From: Laceyella putida
Lineage (GTDB): Bacteria; Bacillota; Bacilli; Thermoactinomycetales; Thermoactinomycetaceae
DNA length: 64,000 nucleotides
Direction: 5' to 3'
Assembly (NCBI RefSeq): GCF_042665195.1
Contig: NZ_JBHTBW010000081.1
Coordinates: 62,001 to 126,000 of the forward strand
Below the pieces are notes generated by a model that saw only the letters and a program-made list of their open reading frames with translations, had not been told where the DNA came from and made no database searches. Position numbers and translations under genes: made by a program. This document shows positions 8,459 to 17,104 of the stretch, piece by piece. The number at the start of each line of letters is the position of its first letter. Positions within the stretch are counted from its first letter, which is position 1.

Positions 8459-9011
8459 GCACTTGAACCTCCTCCACTACCCACTGTTTCTCGTCGGTGC
8501 CCAGGAGAAGTTGATACATCCGTTCCATCGGCAAAGACCGGTTCTCCCCTTTTTCCAGCACGACCACTTCCGCCAAACAGGAGACGCGCGATTCCAGCGC
8601 TTCGCAATCCATCCGCCCCAGCTTGGAGAAAGAGGTTGACAGCGTGCCTTCAGCGGGACGGGCCAGCGCCGCCTCTTCTTGCAACACGTCATAGTAAGCC
8701 GGAGCGGTTAGGCTCTCCAGTGAAGCCAGCCATACGTCCCGTTTCTTAAAGTCCACGGTCGTATATGCCCGAATGAATTGTTCGGCAACCCCCTTCGCTT
8801 GCGCCACTTCTTCAGGAGAAATGGAGGGGGGAGCCGGCTCGGGTTGAACCACCGGCGCCGTTGCCGGTTTCTTGTGGGCATCCGTTTCCGTTCCTCCCAC
8901 CCACCCCAACCAGATGAGCAGATATTTGACTGAAAAGCCGACAATGAGAAATACGCCAAGCACCAACGCGAACAACTTGCGACGACCACTGGGTAAATCT
9001 GTGTTGAACAA
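8442..9011 (-). CDS. Membrane-anchored VirB8/TcpC-like small protein
   Basis: A 189-residue protein with a short cytoplasmic head, one span (about 13-37), a Pro-rich linker (VVQPEPAPPSISPEE) and a C-terminal domain of about 110 residues whose pattern AEQFIRAYTTVDF...WLASLESLTAPAYYDVL fits the NTF2-like fold of VirB8 proteins. With the longer TcpC homologue upstream the operon would have two VirB8-type parts. Start is TTG 9011 after GGAGG, nine bases away. Assignment rests on fold pattern and context. Confidence 0.65.
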   Translation of the reverse strand: MFNTDLPSGRRKLFALVLGVFLIVGFSVKYLLIWLGWVGGTETDAHKKPATAPVVQPEPAPPSISPEEVAQAKGVAEQFIRAYTTVDFKKRDVWLASLESLTAPAYYDVLQEEAALARPAEGTLSTSFSKLGRMDCEALESRVSCLAEVVVLEKGENRSLPMERMYQLLLGTDEKQWVVEEVQVRGNFE

Positions 9012-9032
9012 TGGTTGCGCCCTCCTCTTGCA

Positions 9033-10508
9033 CTATTTGCGCAACTTGATTTTCCCCGCCCGGGCGGCCAGGTTTTCCGTGTATTTTGTGACGTAATTGA
9101 TCGGCATCTCAATGTTGAGCTCGCCCTTGAAGTTCTCCATTTTGCCCATCGGCGCCTTCATGATGCTAAACAGCTCGTTCCGCTTCCATACGACCCCGAC
9201 CACCAAGATCAACTGCATGGCAATGGTCCAGATATACCCCACCTTGTCAGGTGGACTCATCGCATAAAGGAATTGGGAGATGGTGAGCAACATGCTGAAA
9301 AAGACGCCGACGATCAATTTGATCAATTGATACCCGATAAAGCGTTTAAACCAGTTCGTCGCGATGGAAGACCAGTTGGGATTCAGCGCCATCAAGAAGG
9401 CAAACGGGGCAAACAAGGCGATCAGTACAAACATGAACTGGTAGACGATCATCGCCCCGGCAATGATGAAGAAGAGCAGGCCCAATATGAAATGGGAAAT
9501 GCAGAGCAGCACCAAGAGTGTCAATCGTTCAAACACGCCCATGGTCGTTACCATGGGGTTGGCTTCAATCCCACGCTCGCTGCTCCCCTTCTTCTCTTCA
9601 ATCACCGCTTGGGTTCTGGCACCGCTACCCACTTTATGATTCAAAATCTTGTTTAGCCGTTCCGGCGTAATGTCTTTATCGATCGACGTTTTTCCATATT
9701 GCAGCATGATGTAAGGCTCATAGACCATCATGTTGTATAACTTGTCGGCGATAATCAGCGAGGAAACTTCAGCGGGATACGTTACCTCATCTTTGTTCAG
9801 CTCGCTTTGGAAATCAATTCCCACGCCCATCACTTCTTGGCTGAGCCCGCTGCTGATATCATTGAAGTAGCGCATGACGCCACCCGCATTGGCGAAGAAG
9901 GCCATCCCCAAAATGAGTATCACCACGCTGGTGATCATGGCTGACAAGGCCTCTTGCGTTTTCTTCTTGATAATCCCTTGATAGGCGATCACAGCCCCCG
10001 CGATGATAATCATCATCAGCAGGAAGTTCCCCATCAAACCGGTTTCGCCATACCCGTCGCCATCGAAACCGGCCAGTCGTTGCACGGCTTTTTCAACCGC
10101 ATCCGCAAACTCATCGACGATATCCAGAGAAAAGGCGTTCTCCACGATTAAAATCACGGTGAAGTTCCAGGAAAGCAACGCTTGCCACACCAGGTTATTC
10201 ACTCGATGCATCATCATGTAACCCGAATCAGCGATCAAGTCGTTCACTTCCCAAAATTGCCTCTCTTCCAGCGTCATCTCCAATGAATAGCGGCTCGGCT
10301 TATACTTGGCAAATTTCACATCGTAGCCTTTTGCTTTGGCGCGTTCGATTTTCTCTTCCGGGAAAATCGTGAGCAGGTCACTGATCAGGTTAAAGCCGTC
10401 CGACTCTTGCTTCTGCTCTTCCGCATAGACCACGCCACTGATTCCCGCGCCGCCTCCCATCACCAAGAGAGCGAGAAGGAAGACAGCGATCCATTTTCTC
10501 CCCTTCAT
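9033..10508 (-). CDS. VirB6/TrbL/TcpH-like polytopic channel protein
   Basis: A 491-residue protein with a cleavable-looking signal (KWIAVFLLALLVMGGGAGISGVVYA), an extracellular N-domain, and at least six membrane spans including LMGNFLLMMIIIAGAVIAY, AMITSVVILILGMAFFA, LLVLLCISHFILGLLFFII, QFMFVLIALFAPFAFLMAL and QLIKLIVGVFFSMLLT. The pattern matches VirB6-type proteins that form the inner-membrane conduit of type IV systems. Start ATG 10508 follows AAGGAG. The basic tail RAGKIKLRK is probably cytoplasmic. Confidence 0.75.
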   Translation of the reverse strand: MKGRKWIAVFLLALLVMGGGAGISGVVYAEEQKQESDGFNLISDLLTIFPEEKIERAKAKGYDVKFAKYKPSRYSLEMTLEERQFWEVNDLIADSGYMMMHRVNNLVWQALLSWNFTVILIVENAFSLDIVDEFADAVEKAVQRLAGFDGDGYGETGLMGNFLLMMIIIAGAVIAYQGIIKKKTQEALSAMITSVVILILGMAFFANAGGVMRYFNDISSGLSQEVMGVGIDFQSELNKDEVTYPAEVSSLIIADKLYNMMVYEPYIMLQYGKTSIDKDITPERLNKILNHKVGSGARTQAVIEEKKGSSERGIEANPMVTTMGVFERLTLLVLLCISHFILGLLFFIIAGAMIVYQFMFVLIALFAPFAFLMALNPNWSSIATNWFKRFIGYQLIKLIVGVFFSMLLTISQFLYAMSPPDKVGYIWTIAMQLILVVGVVWKRNELFSIMKAPMGKMENFKGELNIEMPINYVTKYTENLAARAGKIKLRK

Positions 10509-10553
10509 TGCGTCTGGTCTCCTTCATTTCATGCTATCCAACCACAACCCTTG

Positions 10554-13034
10554 TCATTGACGCGCCATTTCCAATCCCGCCTGTTTGCGTGAACCGGGGC
10601 GTGTATCAAATGCCGTAAACAGGCGCTCTTCCAATACGCGTATCTCCACTTCGTTGACGCGCTTCTCCAAATCTGACATCAAGCACATCCCGGTTGGCAG
10701 GTTGCGGATCGTGTCGATGTTCTCCTCATTGGCCTCTATCCCCAAGATTTGGCACGCCGCTTCCGCTTCCTTCGTGTCGCGGCAACGGAACACGAATCGG
10801 CATCCCAAGTTGGACCGAATCTCTTCTCCCAACATATCTTTCGCGTTTTGGCTGATCAGGTAGATTGCGGCGTTTTTGCTTCGACCGGTGCGCACGAGCT
10901 CTTCCAAGATGGCCCGGCCTTCCCGCACCTTGGCCAAGCGCCATGATTCGTCGAAGAGCACCAACTTAAATTCATTGGATGATTGGTTGGAGAAGCGACG
11001 GGAGAAATCCGAGATGGCCATCAAGAGCGCGATCGCCATCCGGCCGAAGTCCGTTTGGCTCTCTTCGGGCAGTTTCAAATCCTCCACCTGCAAAATGGTG
11101 AGCGGCAACGATAGGTCAATCGCTTTTTGCGTTCCATCCCCAAACAGAAGTTGCCCTTGCCCGGAGGTGGCCAAGTAACTGAGCACATCCACGATCTCCT
11201 CCAGCGCGTCTTGCCTCTTTTCCGGTGCCTCGCTCAATCCCGCTTGGAGCGTTTCAACCACTTTCATCATCGACGGCCGTTCTTCATGCTTGACAACGTG
11301 GTCCACGGCTTTTCCGATCACGATCGCTTCATAGGTTCCATCCGCCGCGCGGGCGAGGAATTGGAGAATGCGTTTGGCCGTTTCCGTCGCCGCAGTGCGG
11401 TCCTGATAGCTGTGCGCCCCCATCAACGGGTCGAGTTTCCCCCGGTCTTCTACACTGGCCCTTAGAGTGACCACGCGGGAAATGTCCCTCAATTCCGGCA
11501 GATATTCTGGCCAATGGGCCCGTTCATCCTTCGGGTCGAAGATCAGCACTTTCGCTCCCGACAAGAGGGCTTGGTATGCGAGAAGATTGGCCCCCAATGA
11601 TTTCCCGGCCCCCAGTGACCCGATAAACGCCGCCGAGGCCGTTGTGCTCAGTTTCTTATCCTTTGGCCCGCGGTCATGCTGAAAGAAAACGGGCAAGTTT
11701 TGTGACATGCCGATAAAGTGACCCTTACCATCCCCCAGCTGGCGCGTCGCCCCGATCATGCTGGCCCCGACCGCAGCGGGGTCCATGTAGTGCACATAGT
11801 CCGTGATATACCGCTTCGCGCCAGGGATAAACTCATTAAAGCCCCGCCATTGATCCCCATAAGGCACTTCCACTTGAATCATCATGTCGCTATACATATC
11901 GCGGACGGTTTGGATGCGCAAGTGAAGCTCTTCCTGGCTGGAAGCGGATACACAGAGCACGATCGAGGTGTTGATCAACGGAAACTTGTCGGTGCGCAAG
12001 TTGCTTTCCAACTCATTGGCCTCTTGGCGGCTGCTCAAGATGTGGTAAGATGTTTCCTCCCCACTTTCGACGGCATGTTCATCTTCCGCTTTGAGCTCTT
12101 TTTTCTTGTTCAGCACTTGTGAGAGCGCCTTCCCATACTCGATCGTCTCCGTCCGGACGGAAGCTTCGACCGGAAACGACAAGCGCTGCAAGCAATATAG
12201 CCATTCCAAACCGGGAAACGGGGCCTTGTCGGGGATATGGGACAAGGTGAGAAACGCCATATACCCTTGTTTCATTTGATTGCCAATCCATTGTTCCACT
12301 ACCAGCTGACGCCCGTGGGCATCGTCGAAGCGCCCTTCCGTTAAGGTGAGGATATCGCGCCCCGGCCGCTTGGCTTTTTTTCCTTTCACCTCCGTTGACA
12401 CGGCTTGCGGCTTCCAGTCATGACGGCGCGGCGTGTCGGCGATCCCCCGATAAAATCCGCGCCGAATCAGCCATTCCAAGTCGGCCGGTCCTACCCGGCG
12501 CGCCCGCAAAAAGCTATTGACACGTGAATAGATCAATTCTTCCTGCACTTGATAGGCTTGAATCTCTTCTTCATATATCTCCGGAACATCCGTTCCTGCT
12601 TGATTGTTGAGGTATCGCTTAAAATCTTTCCAAATGTAGCCCAGCTCACTAAACAGCGACAGCCCTTTGACGGTGGTCGGCTTCAGCTTCACCCCGATAA
12701 AAAAGCGGTGCTGGTGGATGTCTTTGCCACGCAGGTGATCGATCGCCATTTGAATGTGGCGCTTGCCGGCTTCCGCCAACACCGGACACAAGCGTTCTTC
12801 CATCGCCTGGCGATGCTCTTCCAAACTCTGATATTCCGGCACGACCAACGCATGCGTGTCCGCGTGAATGTTCCAATAAAAAGCCTCCAGATTTCCATGG
12901 AGGCTTAATTTATCGTCAACGGAACGATAATCGTAGTTGAACGGCTGCAGTTCATAGTAAGCGTAGACGGAGCCTTCCGTACCAAATACCAGGTTTTGTT
13001 CAAAATACTTTACGGGAAATTGGATGCGCGTCAC
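10554..13034 (-). CDS. VirB4-family ATPase of type IV secretion system
   Basis: An 826-residue ATPase, the hallmark protein of type IV systems. Walker A is GSLGAGKS (472-479) and Walker B is in FKLVLFDESWRL; further on are GRSKNAAIYLISQNAKDM and LGCRFVFRCRD, typical of VirB4/TraC ATPases such as ConE and TcpF. The N-terminal 450 residues form the usual membrane-associated domain. GTG 13034 overlaps the TcpE stop (GTGA), so translation is coupled. It powers assembly and substrate transfer. Confidence 0.92.
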   Translation of the reverse strand: MTRIQFPVKYFEQNLVFGTEGSVYAYYELQPFNYDYRSVDDKLSLHGNLEAFYWNIHADTHALVVPEYQSLEEHRQAMEERLCPVLAEAGKRHIQMAIDHLRGKDIHQHRFFIGVKLKPTTVKGLSLFSELGYIWKDFKRYLNNQAGTDVPEIYEEEIQAYQVQEELIYSRVNSFLRARRVGPADLEWLIRRGFYRGIADTPRRHDWKPQAVSTEVKGKKAKRPGRDILTLTEGRFDDAHGRQLVVEQWIGNQMKQGYMAFLTLSHIPDKAPFPGLEWLYCLQRLSFPVEASVRTETIEYGKALSQVLNKKKELKAEDEHAVESGEETSYHILSSRQEANELESNLRTDKFPLINTSIVLCVSASSQEELHLRIQTVRDMYSDMMIQVEVPYGDQWRGFNEFIPGAKRYITDYVHYMDPAAVGASMIGATRQLGDGKGHFIGMSQNLPVFFQHDRGPKDKKLSTTASAAFIGSLGAGKSLGANLLAYQALLSGAKVLIFDPKDERAHWPEYLPELRDISRVVTLRASVEDRGKLDPLMGAHSYQDRTAATETAKRILQFLARAADGTYEAIVIGKAVDHVVKHEERPSMMKVVETLQAGLSEAPEKRQDALEEIVDVLSYLATSGQGQLLFGDGTQKAIDLSLPLTILQVEDLKLPEESQTDFGRMAIALLMAISDFSRRFSNQSSNEFKLVLFDESWRLAKVREGRAILEELVRTGRSKNAAIYLISQNAKDMLGEEIRSNLGCRFVFRCRDTKEAEAACQILGIEANEENIDTIRNLPTGMCLMSDLEKRVNEVEIRVLEERLFTAFDTRPGSRKQAGLEMARQ

Positions 13035-13429
13035 TCTTGATCCCCCCTGGTTGTTTTGCGATAGGGTACCACACCTTCATACTGGAAATATTTCTGCTTC
13101 GGACGCTCGATCTCTTGATAACGCGCAAATTGATGAGGAGCAAAAAAATGCTCCAAATACCGTAGGATAAAGCGGTGGGGCGCTTTGCCATCCAATGTCT
13201 TGCGAGTGAAAAACCAAGCTACCAACGCTGGGATCCCAATAAATTTGACCAAAAAATAGTCAACCCAACTGATGGGCGGAAAACGGTTGAGAATGACCAT
13301 GATGATCAAGGTTCCGACGAAAAACGCCATCTGCCGGTACGATACCGGCAGCGGTAAATTGACTCCCTGAATGGAGTACACGGTTTTTTCAATGCGAAAA
13401 ACCTGATTGTAGACACGAATCTGCTTCAT
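13031..13429 (-). CDS. TcpE-family conjugation protein
   Basis: A 132-residue protein matching TcpE-type sequences: YNQVFRIEKTVYSIQGVNLPLPVSYRQM, then two membrane spans (AFFVGTLIIMVIL and YFLVKFIGIPALVAWFF), then DGKAPHRFILRYLEHFF and a soluble tail. TcpE is essential for pCW3 transfer and partners the VirB4 ATPase. It overlaps both neighbours by four bases. Confidence 0.8.
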   Translation of the reverse strand: MKQIRVYNQVFRIEKTVYSIQGVNLPLPVSYRQMAFFVGTLIIMVILNRFPPISWVDYFLVKFIGIPALVAWFFTRKTLDGKAPHRFILRYLEHFFAPHQFARYQEIERPKQKYFQYEGVVPYRKTTRGDQE

Positions 13430-13689
13430 TCGAGCACAGCCTCAAACAGCCAGCGGAATCCGTCGGAACCGAGGGAGGAAACCAACTCCGGTTGGAAGAT
13501 GAAGACACTCACCAGCATGGCAAACAAGGCAAACCCGATAAAGGCTGTGAAGGCGCGCTTCCAAAACAACGTCAAACTGATGAAGATCACCGCCAAAAAG
13601 AAAATCGAACCGATTTCCCCGCCCAACGTTTCTTGCAACTTTTTCCCCGGAGTCTCAGCCAACATCATCATTGTGCTTATATTCATCAT
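13426..13689 (-). CDS. TcpD-like small membrane protein of the type IV system
   Basis: An 87-residue protein with two spans (IGSIFFLAVIFISLTLFW and FTAFIGFALFAMLVSVFIF) after a short hydrophilic head. By size, position between tcpC and tcpE, and topology it matches TcpD/PrgF-type proteins, or could be a VirB2-like subunit. AAGGAGAG lies seven bases before ATG 13689, inside the end of the previous gene. Confidence 0.65.
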   Translation of the reverse strand: MMNISTMMMLAETPGKKLQETLGGEIGSIFFLAVIFISLTLFWKRAFTAFIGFALFAMLVSVFIFQPELVSSLGSDGFRWLFEAVLE

Positions 13690-13690
13690 G

Positions 13691-14602
13691 TTAGATCTCT
13701 CCTTGTCCCATTCTCACAACATACCATCGGTCGCCTTCCTGAACGAGATCAAAGGTATAGTGGTATGCCATTTCCGCACCCGAAGACAGATCTTTTAAAC
13801 GGACGTCACATTTGACGACGTAGATGTTGTCTTTCTTGCGGACAGATAAGTTTTTCAAATCGATAAACTGCAAAATATCTTTCAGCCCAGCGGTAGACGG
13901 GCTATTTTTTTGAAAATAGGCGATTTCTTGCGGCTCTCCAGTGGTGTATACTTTCCAAAAGGATTTCATGAATGTTTCCACTTGTCCACGCACCGTTTCA
14001 TCCACCGCTTCACCTTGATTCTCTTCCTCTTGTTCATCCGGAAGCTGGGTGGATGAAGGCACCGGCGGCGCCACCAGGAAAGGCGTATCCGCCACCAAAT
14101 AGGAATTCCCAACTTTCTTGATCGGAACAACCATGTAGCGGTCAACCCGTTTTTGCAATTTGGCATTGCCGACTTTGCTTAAAATCGTCTCGGCAAACAC
14201 CGTCACTTCTTTGATGCCGGAGCGATCGGTTCGCTCTTTGATGTCCCAAGCGACGACATAGCGGGCATAGGATTCCCAATCCGCTTTTTTAAAGTCAAGT
14301 CCTGCTTGTACATCCATGTCTCGCTTAAGAAATGGATTTAAACGCTCTGCTCGTGAGCTTTCTTTGCCTTTGGTCCAAAAGAAATATTCACGGACAAATC
14401 GTTCGGCAAAAGCGCGTTCGCTTAATGTTGCGTCCTGCTCTTTTTGTGCGGCTAGGTTATCTGCTGCGGCGGTTTTCCTAGGCGGAACGGGTATCAACCC
14501 AAATTGGATTCCCAAGACGACCGTCGCACTAATCGCCGTATAGAGAATCAAAGCCCAGAACAAAAACCGTATGAAGGTACGACGAATCATCGGCCGTTCC
14601 AT
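13691..14602 (-). CDS. TcpC-family (VirB8-like) conjugation protein
   Basis: A 303-residue bitopic protein: cytoplasmic basic head, one span (FLFWALILYTAISATVVLGI), then two NTF2-like domains (about 60-175 and 200-300), the arrangement of TcpC and ConB. The first contains AFAERFVREYFFWTKGKE and the second VRGQVETFMKSFWKVYTTGEPQEIAYF. It forms the periplasm-equivalent scaffold of the channel. I start at ATG 14602, six bases after AAGGAGG; the in-frame ATG at 14608 abuts that site. The gap to the sortase stop is two bases. Confidence 0.85.
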   Translation of the reverse strand: MERPMIRRTFIRFLFWALILYTAISATVVLGIQFGLIPVPPRKTAAADNLAAQKEQDATLSERAFAERFVREYFFWTKGKESSRAERLNPFLKRDMDVQAGLDFKKADWESYARYVVAWDIKERTDRSGIKEVTVFAETILSKVGNAKLQKRVDRYMVVPIKKVGNSYLVADTPFLVAPPVPSSTQLPDEQEEENQGEAVDETVRGQVETFMKSFWKVYTTGEPQEIAYFQKNSPSTAGLKDILQFIDLKNLSVRKKDNIYVVKCDVRLKDLSSGAEMAYHYTFDLVQEGDRWYVVRMGQGEI

Positions 14603-14604
14603 GT

Positions 14605-15252
14605 TCATCCTCCTTGTTCATTCGGAGCTGATTCATCCAGCTTCTGTTTCAGTTCAGATTGAATGATGTAGCGTTCCGGAGCCGGCCCAACAAATGTGAA
14701 CGGATAGCATGTCGTCAAGGTCAGCACGGGTTTCTTATGGGATACGATAACCGTTCGATCATCCGGTTTGGTGATCCAGAGCTTGGTGATGACGTAAACA
14801 AAGGTTCCCTGTTTGGTGCGAACGAGGAGTTCATCCCCTTTTTTCAGCTGTCCAATCTTACGAAAGACGGTGTCGCGGTGACCAGACAACACCGCATTAT
14901 CTGGTTCGCCCGGCAACACACTTCCCGCATAGTGACCAACTCCGCTCGCCAACTCATCTTCATGCGTCCCCTCGATGATCGGCATGGACGCGCGCAATCT
15001 GGGAATAAGCAAATCGGCGAAATGCTCCCCAGCCTTTGGGCGCTCCGCTTGCGGCACCACAACCCACGACGGTGCCGCTTGCTTTCGCGCTGGCGATGAG
15101 GCCCCAACCGGCGAAGAAGGGGACGCCTTCTCCGCCTGACCGGTTGTTGCTTTTACCACTTGGAGCTTTTGAACATAATTGACCGCCGAATAACTGGCAT
15201 AAGCTACGCCAATAGTTACGAATGCAAGCGCGATGGCACGATCCCATTTCAA
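14605..15252 (-). CDS. Class D sortase
   Basis: A 215-residue sortase with an N-terminal span (about 5-25), a Pro/Ala-rich linker and a catalytic domain. The active residues are His125 in LSGHRDT, Cys182 in TLTTCYPF and Arg194 in APERYII. TLxTC with this spacing is characteristic of class D enzymes, which favour LPNTA-like signals. The upstream gene encodes an LPHTA protein, a natural partner. Start is TTG 15252, overlapping that gene's stop. A sortase inside a type IV operon suggests the surface protein is anchored as part of the apparatus. Confidence 0.9.
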   Translation of the reverse strand: MKWDRAIALAFVTIGVAYASYSAVNYVQKLQVVKATTGQAEKASPSSPVGASSPARKQAAPSWVVVPQAERPKAGEHFADLLIPRLRASMPIIEGTHEDELASGVGHYAGSVLPGEPDNAVLSGHRDTVFRKIGQLKKGDELLVRTKQGTFVYVITKLWITKPDDRTVIVSHKKPVLTLTTCYPFTFVGPAPERYIIQSELKQKLDESAPNEQGG

Positions 15253-16136
15253 GAATGTTTCACCCTGCTCCGTCTGAGCGCATAGAGCGAACCAATGAGC
15301 GCGGTCGCGCCTCCGATCAGCACCCCATTCAAATCATTTCCGGCGGTGTGGGGCAATTGCCCGCCCTCTTCCGTTTTGGGCAACTCGCCAGCACTTGTGC
15401 CCGTTTTGGATTGACTTTCGGAATGTTTGGCGACAGGCTGATTCTGATCTTGCTTCTCTGTTGAAAAAGCCTCAAGCGACACTTCTTCTTCCACCACGCG
15501 CACCGGCTCTTTCGTATGTTGGCTTCCCGGCGCGGCCTGCGGCTTCATATGTTGTTCTGGCTGGTTCGACTTGGGCGCATGTTGATGGTTGGACGAATCC
15601 CTATTGGTGGGTGGGTCTTTGCGGGCATCTTGGTTGGAGTCTGTTCTGGGTTGTGGTTTTTCTTTGTCTGCTACCACTTCACGAGGCTTTTCTTCACTTG
15701 GAGGTAATTCTGGGGTGGTGGGTTGTACCTCTTCCGGTTGGGCCGTCGGTTGTTCTTTTGCTTTTGGAATCTCAATCTCTTGCGGACGACTGTCTTCAAT
15801 GCGCCGTTCTAAGCCAGACCCTTCCGGCTCTTGTGCTTGCTGTTCCTGGGTGACGGCGGCTTTGCTTGGCGGCAAATCCATCGGTTGGCTCACATCGGGT
15901 CCCAACTCATTTTCAGCAAAGGCGGAGCCAACGCCCATGGTCAACCCCGTGACTAAGCAAAGCGACAAGGCGGCTGCTGTGTGATTGGGATTTCTCGCAG
16001 CAAATGATTTATGTTTACGACGATTTCCATTCTGATTGGGATATTCCAAATCAAACTGCCTTAACAGATTGGAATAGATATTGCGCGAATTGACATCTGT
16101 GCGCCATGAATCTAATATTTGTTTAGGATCCTTCAT
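15249..16136 (-). CDS. Sortase-anchored Pro/Glu-rich surface protein with LPHTA signal
   Basis: A 295-residue wall protein. It has an unusual hydrophilic N-terminal extension of about 45 residues before the export signal (AALSLCLVTGLTMGVGSAFA), a long low-complexity Pro/Gln/Glu-rich middle, and a C-terminal sorting signal: LPKTE at 252-256, then LPHTA at 261-265, a hydrophobic stretch and RRSRVKHS. LPHTA fits the LPNTA-type preference of class D sortases; LPKTE nine residues earlier is a second possible cut site. It is the first gene of the operon, with GGAGGGGG before ATG 16136. It may be an adhesin or scaffold that tethers the type IV machine to the wall (inference). Confidence 0.82.
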   Translation of the reverse strand: MKDPKQILDSWRTDVNSRNIYSNLLRQFDLEYPNQNGNRRKHKSFAARNPNHTAAALSLCLVTGLTMGVGSAFAENELGPDVSQPMDLPPSKAAVTQEQQAQEPEGSGLERRIEDSRPQEIEIPKAKEQPTAQPEEVQPTTPELPPSEEKPREVVADKEKPQPRTDSNQDARKDPPTNRDSSNHQHAPKSNQPEQHMKPQAAPGSQHTKEPVRVVEEEVSLEAFSTEKQDQNQPVAKHSESQSKTGTSAGELPKTEEGGQLPHTAGNDLNGVLIGGATALIGSLYALRRSRVKHS

Positions 16137-16599
16137 GAAACCCCCTCCTTTATCGAAGAAGTACCCTTCAGAAGAAACACGCTTTCACTTGCTGCGGGTT
16201 GATGCCGATCACATTGAAGTTCGGAGGCCGGAATGAATTGTCGTATCATTTCACATTCCTCTTAAATTGACAATAGTTTGACACGTTACTCCAGCATCCT
16301 GGTCGTTCCCATTCTTTTTCCTATAATATTACACAAATCATCACGTTTTCAACACAATTTTGTAAAATTTGCGGTAAAGGTTATTTAATCCCCAATCGAG
16401 AAAAGAACTTGCACCTTTTATTTCCCGCTTTCCTTCCCTGTCACACCCGGGATAATGAAAGATTTACTCATCGCGGTCTTGCGAACGCCAATATCCGTCA
16501 AATATTAAAAAGATTTTTATAATTATCTTTGCGCAGTGCCGCCTTTCCCTTTCCTCCCCTGTTTCGATGGGAGGGAAAGGGAATGATGCGAATTCCGTT
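16137..16599. promoter_or_regulatory. Upstream region of the type IV operon; hairpin at 16545-16583
   Basis: No gene is seen in these 460 bases. On the minus strand a TTGTCA hexamer (near 16265-16270) with a weak AATGAT-like partner could be the operon promoter, but it is poorly conserved. TGTCAA occurs twice, 11 bases apart. At 16545-16583 a 14-bp purine/pyrimidine stem (TTCCCTTTCCTCCC with one bulge) follows the GNAT gene and may end its transcript, though it has no T-run. Confidence 0.35.
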
Positions 16600-17058
16600 T
16601 TAAATTTCCACTTCCAGCAAAGGCAAAAACCGCCCCGGAATCGATCCGGAAGGGACTTCCCCGATCTTCACCGCACCCATCTTCTTGTAAAACCCTTCCG
16701 CAAATGGATCGCTGTCTATCCTTAAGCAAGAAAATCCTTTTTCACGGGCGGCTCTGAGCGCATGTTCCATCAGGGTTCGCCCCACTTTTTGCCCCATCGC
16801 GGCCGGATCGACAAACAAGGCATTCAACTCCCCGACTGGCGGTTGCCCTTTGATCGCATAGAAGCCCAGCAATCGCCCTTCTCGCTCCGCCACCATCACT
16901 TCATCCCGGTTCACCATTTCTTCCAATACCGTCAGCTCCTCAGCCACACGTCGCATAAACGCTTTGTCATATCCCCAATGGGCTTTTGAACGTATCGCCA
17001 GCCGGGTGAGGGCGCCTGCCTCACGAAGTTGCGCTCGGCGAATGGCAATCGATTCCAT
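16600..17058 (-). CDS. GNAT-family N-acetyltransferase
   Basis: A 152-residue single GNAT domain. The start IRRAQLREAGALTRLAIRSKAHWGYDKAF is typical of this family; acetyl-CoA motif A is MGQKVGRTLMEHALRAAREKG, and GFYKKMGAVKIGEVPS gives the C-terminal part. The substrate is unknown. ATG 17058 lies just downstream of the damaged epimerase gene. Confidence 0.85.
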   Translation of the reverse strand: MESIAIRRAQLREAGALTRLAIRSKAHWGYDKAFMRRVAEELTVLEEMVNRDEVMVAEREGRLLGFYAIKGQPPVGELNALFVDPAAMGQKVGRTLMEHALRAAREKGFSCLRIDSDPFAEGFYKKMGAVKIGEVPSGSIPGRFLPLLEVEI

Positions 17059-17104
17059 TTGATCATCCTTTTTTCCAGAAGAATTGATCGGATCCGTATT
17101 TCCA

